A DNA stretch of 64,000 nt, taken from assembly GCF_001522545.3 (NCBI RefSeq), contig NC_031799.1:46124485-46188484 (forward strand), written 5' to 3'. The stretch's first letter is position 1. Every line of letters starts with the position of its first letter. The position numbers and the translations under genes were made by a program. Origin of the DNA: Parus major (lineage: Eukaryota; Chordata; Aves; Passeriformes; Paridae). Of this stretch, positions 54,601 through 63,363 are shown one piece after another. The notes beneath the pieces were generated by a model. That model did no database searches. It saw nothing but the letters and a program-made list of their open reading frames with translations, and had not been told where the DNA came from.

Positions 54601-57600
54601 CTTTAGCTTTCCTGCTCAGGACAGTGATGGGTATCCTAGTCCCATTTTCCTAGGCTAATACCCTCTTATTCCGACTGCATCAACTGACATTATCCAAGCC
54701 AATTACCAAGAGAGAAAGTCAGGACTATTCTGCCATGTATGTGGTTCTCACTGGAACTAAAATACTGATGGGAAGTATGTGCTTTATGTCCAGTGTACAG
54801 CTCAGCCACTCACATGGGAAAATGTAATAATTTCTGCACAGATTCCCAAGGTACACTGAAGTATGTGCTTGTGGAGTTTTACTTTCAAAATGTGAATTTC
54901 TTACTACTGTTTTCACTGGCTCAGCTCCACCATGTGATAATGTAGTGCTCAGTGGAGTGCTTCTACCTGCAGTTCTGTTTGCATTGGAGGCACAGTCTAA
55001 ATGTGCAAAAAAATTCTGTTTCCCTGTCTTCTTGGTCTGCATTGAAAACAGTAATCCATCTGATACTAGCAAAATCCGATGAGTTTAAATTCATCCCTTT
55101 TGCAAGGACTATTAATTTCTTTGTTGGGTGAGGAAATCATCTTTGGTTTTGGAAAGATTTTTTTCAACACATGAAAAATGACTACTTTGTATAGAGCCAA
55201 CTTCTTTTGTTTGCAAGTTTTTGATGGAATGCAAAAGCAGTGTATGAGGGGAATTATTTCCATTCCTCGACAATGGCATGTTTTGCAGGTTCTTATTGAG
55301 ACTGCCAAGAAACTGGGGCTCCAGTGTCATTCCAAAGGGACAGTGATCACAATTGAAGGCCCACGTTTCAGCTCTCGAGCAGAAAGCTGCATGTTTCGCA
55401 GCTGGGGAGCTGACGTTATCAACATGACTACAGTGCCTGAAGTGATTCTTGCAAAGGAAGCTGGAATGAGTTATGCAAGTATTGCCATGGCAACGGATTA
55501 TGACTGCTGGAAGGAACATGAAGAAGCAGTGAGTGAAGCTTTTTTTCTCTGGTGTTGTCCTGAGGGATTTGGGTGAGAATGTGTAGGTTTTAATAAGAGA
55601 TGACATACTGTACTAAATCTGTTCTTAATTACATTGGTATCCCTGAGTTATTTGTGATGAATGACTTGTGAAAGTAAGAATAGAGTCAATTGTTGCTATC
55701 TCATTCATTTTCATAAACCTGCCTCACTACTAGCAAACCTTTTGTTTCCTGTTGTCTGAATCAGGAGGTCTGTGAGTATGAAGCTCATTAGTTCTGTGTG
55801 TGACTTGTCTTCCTGTGATTGGTCTGATTGCAGCTCTGTGCAAAACAATGTATATGTTTTAGTTCTCCTGTTTGTGATACGGAAGTATAAACCATACACA
55901 CACAGAGGAAAAAATAGTTGTACTGTCTAAAAAGACTGATATTCTAAGGCTTTGCTTTTACACTTCTTAGTTAAATTGATTTGGGTATTTAAAATATGTG
56001 CAGTTAAAATTGAGAGACACCACTCAGTTGTATTATATTTCTAGGTTTCAGTGGATAAAGTTTTAAAGACACTGAAAGGGAATGCAAATAAGGCTACAAG
56101 CATACTCCTTACTGCTATACCTCAGATAGGCTCCATGGAATGGACCAGCACCCTGCAGACTCTGAAAGTAAGTACAAAAATGAGGCTGATGAGTAACAGG
56201 GACAGTGTATGTGTGTATGTGTGTCAAAACGTAACACAAGTGTATGTTACAGGATGGTTTTGCTTAAATCAAAATATTTCAGAGTAAATACCGCAAGAAA
56301 CCAAATTCATTCAAGAAGGGTGGACAGATTCCACATGATTCTTGCAAGTTTTATTGCCAAGATCTTCAGCTTTACAAGAAATTTTGAGAAACATCAAAAA
56401 ACCCTTTTGAACGTTTGTTTTTTAAAAAACAGATAGCTTTACCATAAGGTGTTCATATGACAAAAATAAATGAGATACAAAGTAAGATACAAATATATGT
56501 ATCCAAATGAAACCCTGATCTGGGATCTTGGCACAAAGAAGAGTCAAGTAGAAGAGACTGAACCAAACCAAAACCATTATGCTTACTTTAATATGTAGTA
56601 GAGGAAAAGTTATAACCAGTTCGAAGTTATTAGAATTGGGTTCTCCATAGTTTTAAGTCCAAGGTGCATGAAAAAATATGGAAAATAAAAACATCTCAAA
56701 ATATATTGGCAAGGGAGTTCTTAAGCAGAATTTTTCTTACACAAGGTTTACTTGTGTTTTTATCTCCTGTATTTCACTGGCATACATGAGATGCATTTGT
56801 GGCTATAAAAAGAGAGAAAAAACAATGTTAAACAGTTTGGATGTCTATCCAGCTTCTCAACAAGCTTTTTTTGACTGGGTTGAGATAAGGACAAGGAGAG
56901 ATTATTCATCAAATAGTGTCATGAGCAAAACAGGCTCAGCTTAGCTTATATTAATTGAATTTGTTACTAACAAAATCAGAGCAGTATAATTCCACCCCAG
57001 CCTCTGTGAGTCACTTTATAAAGAATTATCCTCAAAAATACACTCAGCATATAATCCTTAGTTAGAACAATAAAAAATTACTAAACTAAACAGAAGAAAA
57101 AATTCTCTACACAAAATCCAAAGCATAATCACTACACAGAACCAAAAAGACAAATTACACAAAAAATCCACCCCTACTACAATTACAGTACAAATTTCCC
57201 ACTATCATTCTGCTTAGTTCTGTAATTTAATACTTGTTTTGCCCATTATTTCCGTATTTCACAGTCCTCATGCTTGTCCACATTCTCCACTAAAAATATT
57301 GCAATTTTGGCACTGGCCAAATGCCAGTGCATTCACAAAGAACCATTCACTCATTCTCCTCTGCTACAGCTAAGCAGAGGAGGGGAAAAGAGAAAAAATA
57401 TTATTAACAGAACTAAAACAGAATAATGAGAACTAAAACCTTTAGAACATCTTTCCTTCTTCCCCACCCCCCACCACCAAGCCCTTCTTTCCTTCCCACT
57501 GACAGCACAGGGAGACAAAATATGGGGTTTTTAGTCAGTTTGTCACCTCTAAAAGTCTTCCTTCACTTTGCGTAGGGACAGGAGTCTCTTTTGCTATGCC

Positions 57601-60600
57601 ATGGGGCCCTTCTCACAGGAGACAGTTCTCTGTGAACTTCTCCAGCATGGTTCTAATTTTTATGAGTAGCAGTATCACCTAACCTTCTATGAGTCCCTCC
57701 TATGGGCAAACACAGTTTTCCCACAACTGTTCTTTCATGGGCCATTTAGTTGATTTGGTATTGTCTTTTAAGGATGAGCTGTTCTAGTTTGGAAGCGAGA
57801 GTCCTCTTCCTCTGTCTCTGGAAGCAAGGGTTCTCTCTCTCTCTCTCTCGTTTCAAGCCTGTCTCTGTATCACAGCTTTTCAGCATCCATACACTCCAGT
57901 GCGAGCACCTCTTTCTCATGGGCTGCAGGTGAATTCTACATCCCCCATGCCCTTCATGAATTACAGGGAAACAGTTTGTTATATTATAGTCCTCACCATG
58001 GCTTGCAGAAGAATCTCAGCGCTGATGCCCGGATCACCTCCTCCTCTCCCTCCCTCCCTCCTTTTCATCGACCTCAGCATCGCCATCTTGTTCTCCTCAC
58101 GTGTCTTCACCTTTCCCTTTTCCCTGACCCGGGGGAGAATCAGTGTCTGTGGGATTGTCTGTTCTCAAGTTCTGTCAGCTGAAAAGTTCTTGCAGGGTTC
58201 CGCAGTGCTGAAAGGTTGATCTTGTCCAGGCTCTGCACCAGGGGATTGCTTGCCATTCCTTGTGCTGCTGGCCACATGGTCCCCACTGGCACCACAGGGG
58301 CTGCACCAGCCACCACAGCACCAACTCCATTTAGTGCCTCTCTACATGCAGAGCTCTCAAAAGGAGAAGCAGCTGCCCTCACTTCTGTCCTTCTGTTTGC
58401 GGTGTGGCAGGCTAAAAGTGTCCAGGTGGGCAAAGTCCATCACTGGCTGTGCCAAGACAGCGGCACCCATGTGGCTTCTCCTGGCCCTGGCCACTCCTGC
58501 TGTTGTCTGCAGGGCCACTCCTGCTGTAGGGCTTCTCTCGGCACCAGGATAGCCCCTCGTGGCATGGTCCAGAAGCCCTGCCAGGGACTAGTGGCTCCTG
58601 CCAGCACCCTCCAAGGAGAGGAAGAGAAGAGAGTTCCCATGGTTTTGTCTTTGTTCAGTGTGTTATCATAGAGGCATTACAAGCTTTTCTAATTAACTTA
58701 GCAGTGTGCCTGTTCTCAGAGCCAGACAGTGATTGGTTCTGCTAGGCACAGAGGAAGCTTTTAGCAGTTCCTCACAGAAAATCACTTCTGTAGCTGGCTT
58801 CTTCTCTCCTCACCAAAAATCAAGTCATGCAAAACCACAGTCATTCATCAAATACTGTCACAAGTAAAACAGGCTCCGCTTAGAGATATTAATTGAATTT
58901 ATTACTAACAAAATCAGAGCAGAGTAATGAGAAATAAAATAAACCCTTAAAAACACCCTGCCCCACCCCTCCCTCCTTCCAGCTCTACCTCCTACCCCAG
59001 CAGTGCAAGGAGTGGGGACTGTGGCCAGTTTATCACCCACGGCTGCTCCCACTGCTCAGGGAGAGGAGTTGTTCTCCTGCTGCACCCTGGTGTCCCTCCC
59101 ACAGGAGACAGTTCTTCATGAGCTTCTCTGACGTGGCTCCGTCCCGTGGGCACCAGCCCCCTCAAACTGCTGCAGTGAAGGTCACTCTTCCACAGGTGCA
59201 ATCCTCCAAGGACAGGCTGCTCCAGCCTGGGAGCAGGGCCCCTCTCTCCACGGGTCTCCCATGGGGTCACAGTCCCTTCCAGGCATCCACCTGCTCCAGC
59301 ATGAGCTCCTCCATGGGCTGTGGGTGGATCTCTGCATCCCCCGTGGATCCCCAGGGGCTGCAGGGCACAGCTGCTTCACCATGGGCTGCACCAGGGGCTG
59401 CAGGGGAACCTCAGCTCCAGCACCTCCTTCCCCTCCTTCTCCACTGACCTTGGTATCTGCAGAGCTATTCTTCTCACATGTTTTCACTCTGCTCTTATTG
59501 CTATTACAACTGCACAACCCCTTTTTGTTTTGATTTCTTCTTAAATCTGTTATCACAGAGGCATTACCATCAGTTCTAGCTGGCCCAGCCTTGGCCAGTG
59601 GCATGTCCATCTTTGGAGCTACCAGGGATTGGCTTTGCTGGGAATGGAAGAAGCTTCTAGCTGCTTCTCACAGTGCCTATAGCCAGCCCCTTGCTACCAA
59701 AACCAGGCCATGCAAACCCAATACATCATATCAGTGATTCTTATTTCTAGTTTAGTCAATGTCATGAAGGGAAGACGTATTTAGTAAAATTCAGCTCGCA
59801 CTTTTTAAGCATAAATAACCAGGCCAGGTTTGTAGAATTCTAACCCAAATTCTTGAAATTAGTATTTTGCCAACTCTTTACTGAAAAAAACTACTTTTCA
59901 CTAGGAGTGTCTGAATTATCTTCATTAATCTTCCTCACCTGGTTATCTGAAACAGTTCCCTCTATGATAGAGGTAACTGACTTTTTCCTTGCCCTTTCAC
60001 ATTCATTAGGAGGTTGTATCGTGGATGGATAAGGGAGGTAACAAAATGACTATTGTTTCTTCCCTCTGATCCACGGAAAACATTTTCATAGGATGGGATT
60101 GCACTTTTTTAATACAGATGCCTACGTATACAGCAAACTCGGAGTTTGAACAATAATGTAAAATGTGCTAGATATTCCTCAGGCACTTTTTTCATACTGG
60201 CATGAAAGGAAATCTCTATTATGCTGCTTAAGTACTGATGCATCTGCCTTGGTTTCTGGCAGGCATAGTTAAGTGAGCAGTGTCCTCTTGTGTTCCTTTG
60301 CTTGATTGTCTTGAATCTTCATTGGGAGTGAAAAGAGAGCTGGCACTACTTTTGCAGTGTTCCCCTTAAATGAATGCAAAGTGCTTCTTCCACCTCAGTC
60401 CCCTAAGTACTGTTTGCTGAAAGAGGAAAATGTGATGCACCAGAGGAAGGGTCACTCTGTCCTAATGTCACTTCTTAACACTTTTTCTCTTAAATATGTA
60501 CTACCTCATATCAATGATGAATATTGAGACAGTTTCACTTGCAATTCTTAAGTGTTAATGTTCCTTGCAGATAGGTTTGAGTGATAGTGTAATGAGAAAG

Positions 60601-63363
60601 GGAGTTGATCTGAAGGCACTGGAAGAGCTGGAAACAGGCAGTGGGAATTGAAATTTTATATCAAAAAAGTAGGAGCCATAAGCGTCAATGACTTGAAAGA
60701 ACAAGAACTCTGGAATAGTGAGAGATTCTGAAGCTCCAGAGGCTTTGGAGGCTTCCTTTAATTTTATGTAGGAACATCAGGAAAGGCTAAAAATTTTCCT
60801 GGTTGGGGAATTCAATGGTAATAAAACAGATGAAGGACTGATGTTAATGAATGAGAGAGGCAATTTTGCAGGGTAGCAAAAGGAAAGATATGTGTATGTA
60901 TGTGCCTCTGTACAGGTTTGTGATTGAATGATAAAGAGTTTTTAAAAACTATTGTCTTGTAGTGTATTTCAGTATATTTTATAGTGGGAGTATTGAAGGC
61001 CAGATGATGGAGGTTTTTGTATTAATCTGTTTTGGAGGCACCTTTTCCTAGAGCTTGAAGGCAGCACCTCTTGCATGCCCTGTGGAAATGTGTTAAGGAA
61101 CACAGACAAGGAGCAAGCTGAGTAAGACTTCAGCTGGTGCACTACAATCAGTGACAGCATATATCCAGGCCACAGCTATGCATCTCAAAGGTGCATTTGC
61201 AAATGTCTGTTCTAGTGTTGGGGAAGCTCTTGAAACAGTAAAGTTCTACACAGACACAGCTTTTCTTTTCCAAGATCTGTAATCTGGCTGCTATGACAGG
61301 AAGAACTTCACCTGGCAGGAGAAAATGTGCTTTCAGTCTCTGTCCACCTGTAATTTTTCTGTCTCCTTCCATACAGGTATTCATTCCAGATTAACACACA
61401 TGCCAGTAGTGTCATCACTGAATCTCACAGTAGTCTTTAGGAAAGACTGCAGTGTTGAAACAAAATGTCCACAGGCTGTTTTTTTGTTAAAAGATAGGCT
61501 GCTTGCATTGCTTCTCTTTCATGTATCATTTAATCTGTGATATGTCAGTGACTGTACTTTAAAAGTTACTATTTCTTAACTGTCTAAGATGTCTTTAGGC
61601 CAGTATTTCATGGCTTTCTTGCTGTAAAGAGATCATTTTCCAGTGTCAGGTTAAAGCCTTCACTCTTGCAGGGCAGGGTATGGTCACATGGTATTTATGT
61701 CACGTGTCAGGAAATGCAGATAGTGCTGTTGATCCAAGTGGTCCAAGTGATTTCTGGTTGGTGTCAAGAAAATTTCTGGATAGGCTGGTCAGTCATGGGT
61801 GATACACAGCTGGATGTGCTGTTAACTGAGAAGAGTAGATGGAAGTGCAGGTATGTTAGGGATGCTTTCAGGAAATGGGAACTTGTCTATAGTTGACAGT
61901 GGGAAGATCTGTCAAAGGCAACAAGAGCTGCACCCAATGCATTCATAACAAAAATTGATCATGTAAAACATGGTCTCATTGCCCATGAAGTAAATGAATT
62001 GGTGAGAGCAGACAATTTCATATAGGAACTGAAAAAGCAGACTTTTTTGTATCTTTGCTAAGAAAAGTGTTAGTTAGGAAAAAAAACTGTCCTGTTGGAA
62101 AGAATTTTAGCTCATCATAACTGGGAATTGAACTCTGTACCTTCATGAGGCTTAACCCCATGAGTATCCGGAGGGAATCTGTACTATTATGAAAAAAGGA
62201 ATGTCCTGTTAGTATTGATTTTTTTTTTTTTTACAGTGTGGCTGTAAGATCAGCTTATGGTAAGGTGTAAGAGCTTTTTTGAGTGCTCCTCAGGTAAATT
62301 TCTTGTCTCTTGGGGAAACATGCTGGTACTACCTTCTTTTTTCTTGAACTTCTGTACTAGCCTTTGAGAAATGGTATTTGTCAGATCTCCAATACAAGGA
62401 ATAATGCTGTGTTTTGAGAGCTGTGGTAAGTGAATACTCTTGGGTAGTTTAGTTGGGTAAGGTAACTGCAGATGTGTTTCAATACACTTCATCAGGGAAT
62501 CACATGCGATTGTCAAATCGCATTTATGTGATTTAACAGGTGACAGGTAACAAGTTGAAGGGCATAAATATTTTTTCAGTCATTTCTTATAGTCTATCTC
62601 AAACTGAAAATTATGTTCCTAGGTTCTGTATGTAGAACTCTAATCTTGTAAATATTTTTGAGTAATTTTCTTCCTCAAGAAGTGTATCAGTGAAATCAGT
62701 GAATGTACATAGGTGATCAGAGTACATTGGCTCAGGTGAGTAAAGAGGAGTAGGAAAATTCATGAAAGCTTCACTTCAACTGAAGTTGCATTGGTCTAAG
62801 TGCAGGGGTACTTTCAAGCCAAGGACTTCTCACAAAAGCTGAGATCAGAATGTTTCCCTTGAATGTGGCTAGTGTCAAAGTTGCCTGTCCCTACGTAACT
62901 TGAGTATTTCATTCACTCACAGTCAGTGCCATCTGTCTGGTTTCTGTTCTTGATAGCTGTACTTCAGAGTTGATGGAAAGTCATTAGAAGTCACAGAAAG
63001 CATGCTGCACCATTTTTCATTTGTAGGCTGTGAGCCCAAAGTCCATCATGTGGTGGTTTTGCAATATGGTCATTTTCTCCGTACCCATAAGCCTATCACA
63101 TAGCTTTGCAAAAGTTGCAATGAAAACTCCTTGACTGTGTATGCTTTCCTTGTAATTATATTGACTTCTGTGGTGTTGGAGAAAGTTGGAGATACTATGC
63201 ACATGAAAGGAGTTACACCTGTTTGTAACCCAAATGGAAGCTACATAGTCTACCTTTACAATGAAAAGTAATTCTCTCTGCATTGGCAAAAGAAGCATTT
63301 ATCTCCTGTGACTTTGTATTTCAGACAATGGTGCAGTGTTCGGTCATCCTGCCAAAGCAGTAA
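30266..63363 (+). CDS. MTAP: MTAP, S-methyl-5'-thioadenosine phosphorylase, complete 8-exon gene
   Basis: MTAP phosphorolyses 5'-methylthioadenosine, a polyamine-synthesis by-product, to adenine and 5-methylthioribose-1-phosphate. It feeds purine and methionine salvage and works as a cytosolic/nuclear homotrimer of the PNP/UDP family 2. Coding exons are 30266-30301, 35726-35812, 43577-43635, 45917-46084, 51167-51269, 55289-55528, 56045-56167 and 63325-63363. They sum to 855 bases, giving 284 residues plus stop; human MTAP has 283, so numbering is shifted by +1. All introns are GT-AG and all phases join. Visible family residues are the N-terminal GIIGGTGL loop with Thr19, the phosphate-site Arg61-His62 and Thr94, the VTTACGSL segment, the [10 protein letters not shown] loop with Ser179, ribose-contacting Met197-Thr198 in NMTTVPE, and adenine-contacting Asp221 and Asp223 in ATDYDCW. 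No frameshift or internal stop is seen. The closest differences from human are in exon 5 (residues about 118-135) and in the terminal 12 residues. The start is chosen for family length and a strong Kozak context (A at -3, G at +4). No other gene accompanies it in the window. Confidence 0.97.
30890..31450 (-). mobile_element. Probable antisense ERV LTR
   Basis: Read on minus, a long A-rich U3-like stretch is followed by 'tgctttatgttttgtcccc', 'tatttattaaactcttaaaa' as a polyadenylation region, then a GC-richer U5-like part ('caggcgtgggcttcgtttct', 'gaaaactcgaatttcagcct'). This resembles avian class II ERV LTRs. The ends and target duplication are not resolved. The U5 side faces the MTAP CpG island only about 250 bp away. 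Confidence 0.45.
32122..32160. repeat. 12-bp tandem repeat, 3.25 copies
   Basis: The unit tccttggtcaca is repeated exactly at 32122, 32134 and 32146, followed by a partial tcc. On minus it reads as repeated Asp-Val-Thr-Lys, which is not a real protein. Confidence 0.97.
32259..32621 (-). mobile_element. Antisense ERV LTR (solo, diverged)
   Basis: On the minus strand it opens with 'tcctggttctggccaggaca' and 'ggattaatttctgcagtagc'. It carries the polyadenylation block 'aataaattgttcttatctca' followed by 'acccacgatcttcacctttt', and ends near 'ggtttcagtgggaacaca'. These are typical blocks of avian ERV LTRs. It is shortened compared with the 584-bp LTR downstream. No clear target duplication was found. 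Confidence 0.75.
33813..34031 (+). other. Small hydrophobic ORF in MTAP intron 1 (72 codons, unrecognised)
   Basis: The frame starts at ATG after an in-frame TAA at 33804-33806 and ends at TGA. The predicted peptide has two hydrophobic stretches (about residues 12-33 and 43-57) joined by a basic loop (KGSRRWVK), so it looks like a two-helix membrane hairpin. After the TGA the same frame stays open for another 20 codons of protein-like composition. I do not recognise a family. It could be a fragment of a retrocopy, a domesticated or viral remnant, a real microprotein, or chance. There is no visible promoter, splice signal or poly(A) tail. Confidence 0.25.
34709..35292 (+). mobile_element. ERVL-like solo LTR with perfect 5-bp target duplication
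   Basis: The 584-bp element runs from TGTCCTGG to CCATGACA and is flanked on both sides by GCCTG (34704-34708 and 35293-35297). Internal blocks match the same LTR type as 21328-21909: 'gtgctgtgttttggattcag', 'ggtgttgataacacactgat', 'agctgggacagctgacctaa' and a terminal 'ggctatgtggtgcttaactt'. The 5-bp duplication is the size expected for ERVL/ERV3-class integration. It is a solo LTR left by recombination, in sense orientation inside intron 1, with no internal viral genes. Confidence 0.9.
35726..35812 (+). CDS. MTAP: MTAP coding exon 2 (residues 13-41)
   Basis: The exon is 29 codons, phase 0 at both ends. It carries the nucleotide-phosphorylase N-terminal loop [10 protein letters not shown] with the phosphate-binding Thr19, then the [14 protein letters not shown] segment. 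The acceptor is tttctgtgttag. The donor after AAG reads gtctgt, which keeps G at +5 but departs from consensus at +3 and +4, so this is the weakest donor of the gene. Confidence 0.96.
37389..37809 (-). mobile_element. Antisense solo LTR, class II (ERVK)-like
   Basis: On minus the element starts TGTGAGGTGCCCTCCG and ends with CGCTACA, giving TG/CA termini and 421 bp. It contains an AATAAA (in 'ttgaataaatgatctcctga') followed by a short U5-like part. The flanks read atctag and atctat, a 6-bp near-duplication with one mismatch, which is the duplication size usual for class II ERVs. Base composition is much GC-richer than the surrounding intron. Confidence 0.75.
40385..41275 (+). mobile_element. 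CR1 LINE, end of pol ORF and 3' region, degenerate
   Basis: Conceptual translation in shifting frames shows remnants of the CR1 reverse transcriptase C-terminal part: an 'NLDERIE' stretch, 'FADDT' (the metal-binding FADD box), '[10 protein letters not shown]' and '[15 protein letters not shown]'. Then follow the 3' blocks 'aggaagaatttctttattta', 'gcactggaacaggctgccca' and the terminal 'gtctttccaatcctaacaat' with 'tctgtgattgtatgatc'. Many stops and shifts show it is long dead. Confidence 0.93.
42350..42475. repeat. AT-rich simple repeat, cruciform-prone
   Basis: Clustered ATAATAT and (TA)n units form several overlapping inverted repeats around 42357-42400. Confidence 0.85.
43577..43635 (+). 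CDS. MTAP: MTAP coding exon 3 (residues 42-61, Arg61 split)
   Basis: The exon is 59 bases: 19 codons from Pro-Ser-Asp-Ala through Leu-Leu-Ala, plus two bases of the split Arg61 codon. Arg61 with His62 in the next exon forms the phosphate-site pair seen in human as Arg60-His61. The acceptor is gtttgcag and the donor gtaaat. Confidence 0.96.
43636..45916 (+). other. MTAP: MTAP intron 3 (2281 bp)
   Basis: Mostly AT-rich unique sequence. A GC-richer patch at about 44273-44640 carries overlapping open frames on both strands and is probably an unidentified repeat; I cannot assign a family. Confidence 0.8.
45917..46084 (+). CDS. MTAP: MTAP coding exon 4 (residues 61-117)
   Basis: The exon is 168 bases, entering with the last base of Arg61 and leaving with two bases of Arg117. 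It contains the [20 protein letters not shown] block that matches the family signature, Thr94 in [11 protein letters not shown], and the VIIDQFID strand. The acceptor is ctttgcag and the donor gtgagt. This is one of the best conserved parts of the protein. Confidence 0.97.
47170..47755 (+). mobile_element. CR1 LINE 3' fragment
   Basis: In order it shows 'aaccacacctggagtactgt' and 'atcctgttctgggctgcaca' (end of the pol region), 'caagaggagaggctcagaca', 'ttcagcctggagaagactag', the 'ttactgaaggtttctgagta' block, and a final 'gccacttctactctcagctg' with 'ttctgtgatctgtg'. It is diverged, on the plus strand, with no open pol frame. Confidence 0.9.
50506..50526. repeat. 9-bp perfect hairpin within ctacatgg repeats
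   Basis: The arms TAGTTCTAC and GTAGAACTA flank the loop ATG. The motif ctacatgg occurs three times between about 50498 and 50531, so the hairpin is part of a small repeat cluster. Confidence 0.8.
51167..51269 (+). CDS. MTAP: MTAP coding exon 5 (residues 117-151)
   Basis: The exon is 103 bases: it completes Arg117 and then reads 34 codons, ending at Arg-Glu in phase 0. The first half ([18 protein letters not shown]) differs clearly from human. The second half ([16 protein letters not shown]) is nearly identical. The acceptor is gcttttctag and the donor gttagt, with T at +3. Confidence 0.96.
53421..54180 (-). mobile_element. CR1 LINE, C-terminal pol remnant and intact 3' end
   Basis: On minus, a short frame (53758-53964) still reads as the CR1 pol C-terminus, with '[15 protein letters not shown]', '[16 protein letters not shown]' and '[13 protein letters not shown]'. 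After it come the 3'UTR blocks and the terminal 'ccttaaaattctatgatt', the characteristic CR1 end. The 5' side is truncated. It is younger-looking than the other CR1 pieces here, but not functional. Confidence 0.95.
54224..54274. repeat. 17-bp tandem repeat, 3 copies
   Basis: The unit gctccacaaaatccact occurs at 54224 and 54241 exactly and at 54258 with one change (a to c). It sits just beyond the 5' truncation of the CR1 fragment. Confidence 0.95.
54509..54560. repeat. CT-rich (CTCCCT)n tract
   Basis: An imperfect hexanucleotide polypyrimidine run ends in a T-rich stretch. Confidence 0.85.
55289..55528 (+). CDS. MTAP: MTAP coding exon 6 (residues 152-231)
   Basis: This is the largest coding exon, 80 codons, phase 0 at both ends. 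It holds the substrate pocket: [10 protein letters not shown] with Ser179, the INMTTVPE segment with Met197 and Thr198 at the ribose, and the ATDYDCW loop with Asp221 and Asp223 at the adenine base. The acceptor is catgttttgcag and the donor gtgagt after GCA. Confidence 0.97.
55529..56044 (+). other. MTAP: MTAP intron 6 (516 bp)
   Basis: The shortest intron, with donor gtgagt and acceptor ttctag. No repeat or structure recognised. Confidence 0.9.
56045..56167 (+). CDS. MTAP: MTAP coding exon 7 (residues 232-272)
   Basis: The exon is 41 codons from Val-Ser-Val-Asp-Lys to Leu-Gln-Thr-Leu-Lys, phase 0. It encodes the C-terminal helices, including the TAIPQIGS turn that corresponds to human TTIPQIGS. 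The acceptor is tatatttctag and the donor a perfect gtaagt. It lies only 516 bases after exon 6. Confidence 0.96.
56873..57003 (-). mobile_element. Antisense LTR 3'-end fragment
   Basis: The stretch 'gggttgagataaggacaagg', 'ttattcatcaaatagtgtca', 'gagcaaaacaggctcagctt' and 'attaattgaatttgttacta' is the reverse of the R/U5 part of the same LTR family as 58841-59725. That copy carries the matching 'tcattcatcaaatactgtca' and 'caagtaaaacaggctccgct'. It is a separate remnant, or the distal end of the next LTR split by an insertion at about 57004-57340. Confidence 0.7.
57340..58839 (-). mobile_element. Antisense ERV LTR, diverged copy
   Basis: On minus, the start resembles the family LTR ('tgtggttttgcatgacttga', 'aagcttcctctgtgcctagc', 'taatgcctctatgataacac'). 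A long GC-rich middle is built on repeated 'ctggagaagttcacagagaa'-like units. The far end has 'cattattctgttttagttct' and 'ctcccctcctctgcttagct'. It is clearly more diverged than 58841-59725. The many open frames on both strands come from the GC-rich repeats. No retroviral coding region was recognised. Confidence 0.65.
58841..59725 (-). mobile_element. Antisense ERV LTR, nearly identical to 17716-18460
   Basis: On minus it begins TGTATTGGGTTTGCATGG, then 'cctggttttggtagcaaggg', the GC-rich repeat zone with 'ctgcagcccctggtgcagcc', 'gactgtgaccccatgggaga' and 'cagtttgagggggctggtgc'. A U3/R end includes 'ataaattcaattaatatctc'. It lacks the last about 100 bases expected of this LTR type and instead abuts the next LTR (57340-58839). 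The GC-rich part matches the plus-strand copy at 17.9-18.3 kb almost exactly. Confidence 0.85.
60571..60651 (+). other. Possible alternative terminal exon of MTAP (weak)
   Basis: After the acceptor-like 'gttccttgcag', the frame that would follow exon 7 reads 26 codons and stops at TGA (60649-60651). If used instead of exon 8, it would replace the 12-residue tail. The polypyrimidine tract is poor, and 26 open codons are common by chance, so this is speculative. Confidence 0.12.
63325..63363 (+). CDS. MTAP: MTAP coding exon 8, C-terminal tail and stop (residues 273-284)
   Basis: After the acceptor ttgtatttcag, 12 codons read [12 protein letters not shown] and then TAA at 63361-63363. This aligns without gaps to the human terminal exon N-M-A-Q-F-S-V-L-L-P-R-H: Met, Gln, Ser, Val, Leu and Pro are identical and Leu/Ile and Arg/Lys are conservative. 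It joins exon 7 in phase 0. Because it is only 39 coding bases after a 7.2 kb intron, automated annotation could miss it. Confidence 0.9.
   Translation, partial: TMVQCSVILPKQ

Larger units (their letters stand above)
51270..55288 (+). other. MTAP: MTAP intron 5 (4019 bp)
   Basis: Contains an antisense CR1 fragment (53421-54180), a 17-bp tandem repeat (54224-54274) and a CT-rich tract (about 54509-54560). The other parts are AT-rich and featureless. Confidence 0.85.
56168..63324 (+). other. MTAP: MTAP intron 7 (7157 bp)
   Basis: Contains the antisense LTR cluster at 56873-59725. The stretches 56168-56872 and 59726-63324 are AT-rich with no recognised repeat. A T run sits at about 62219-62233. 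A possible cryptic terminal exon begins at 60571. Confidence 0.85.

Noticed and set aside
59182..59610. 142-codon minus-strand ORF as a gene
   Set aside because: It is the counterpart of the frame in the 17.7 kb LTR; repeat sequence, not a host gene.
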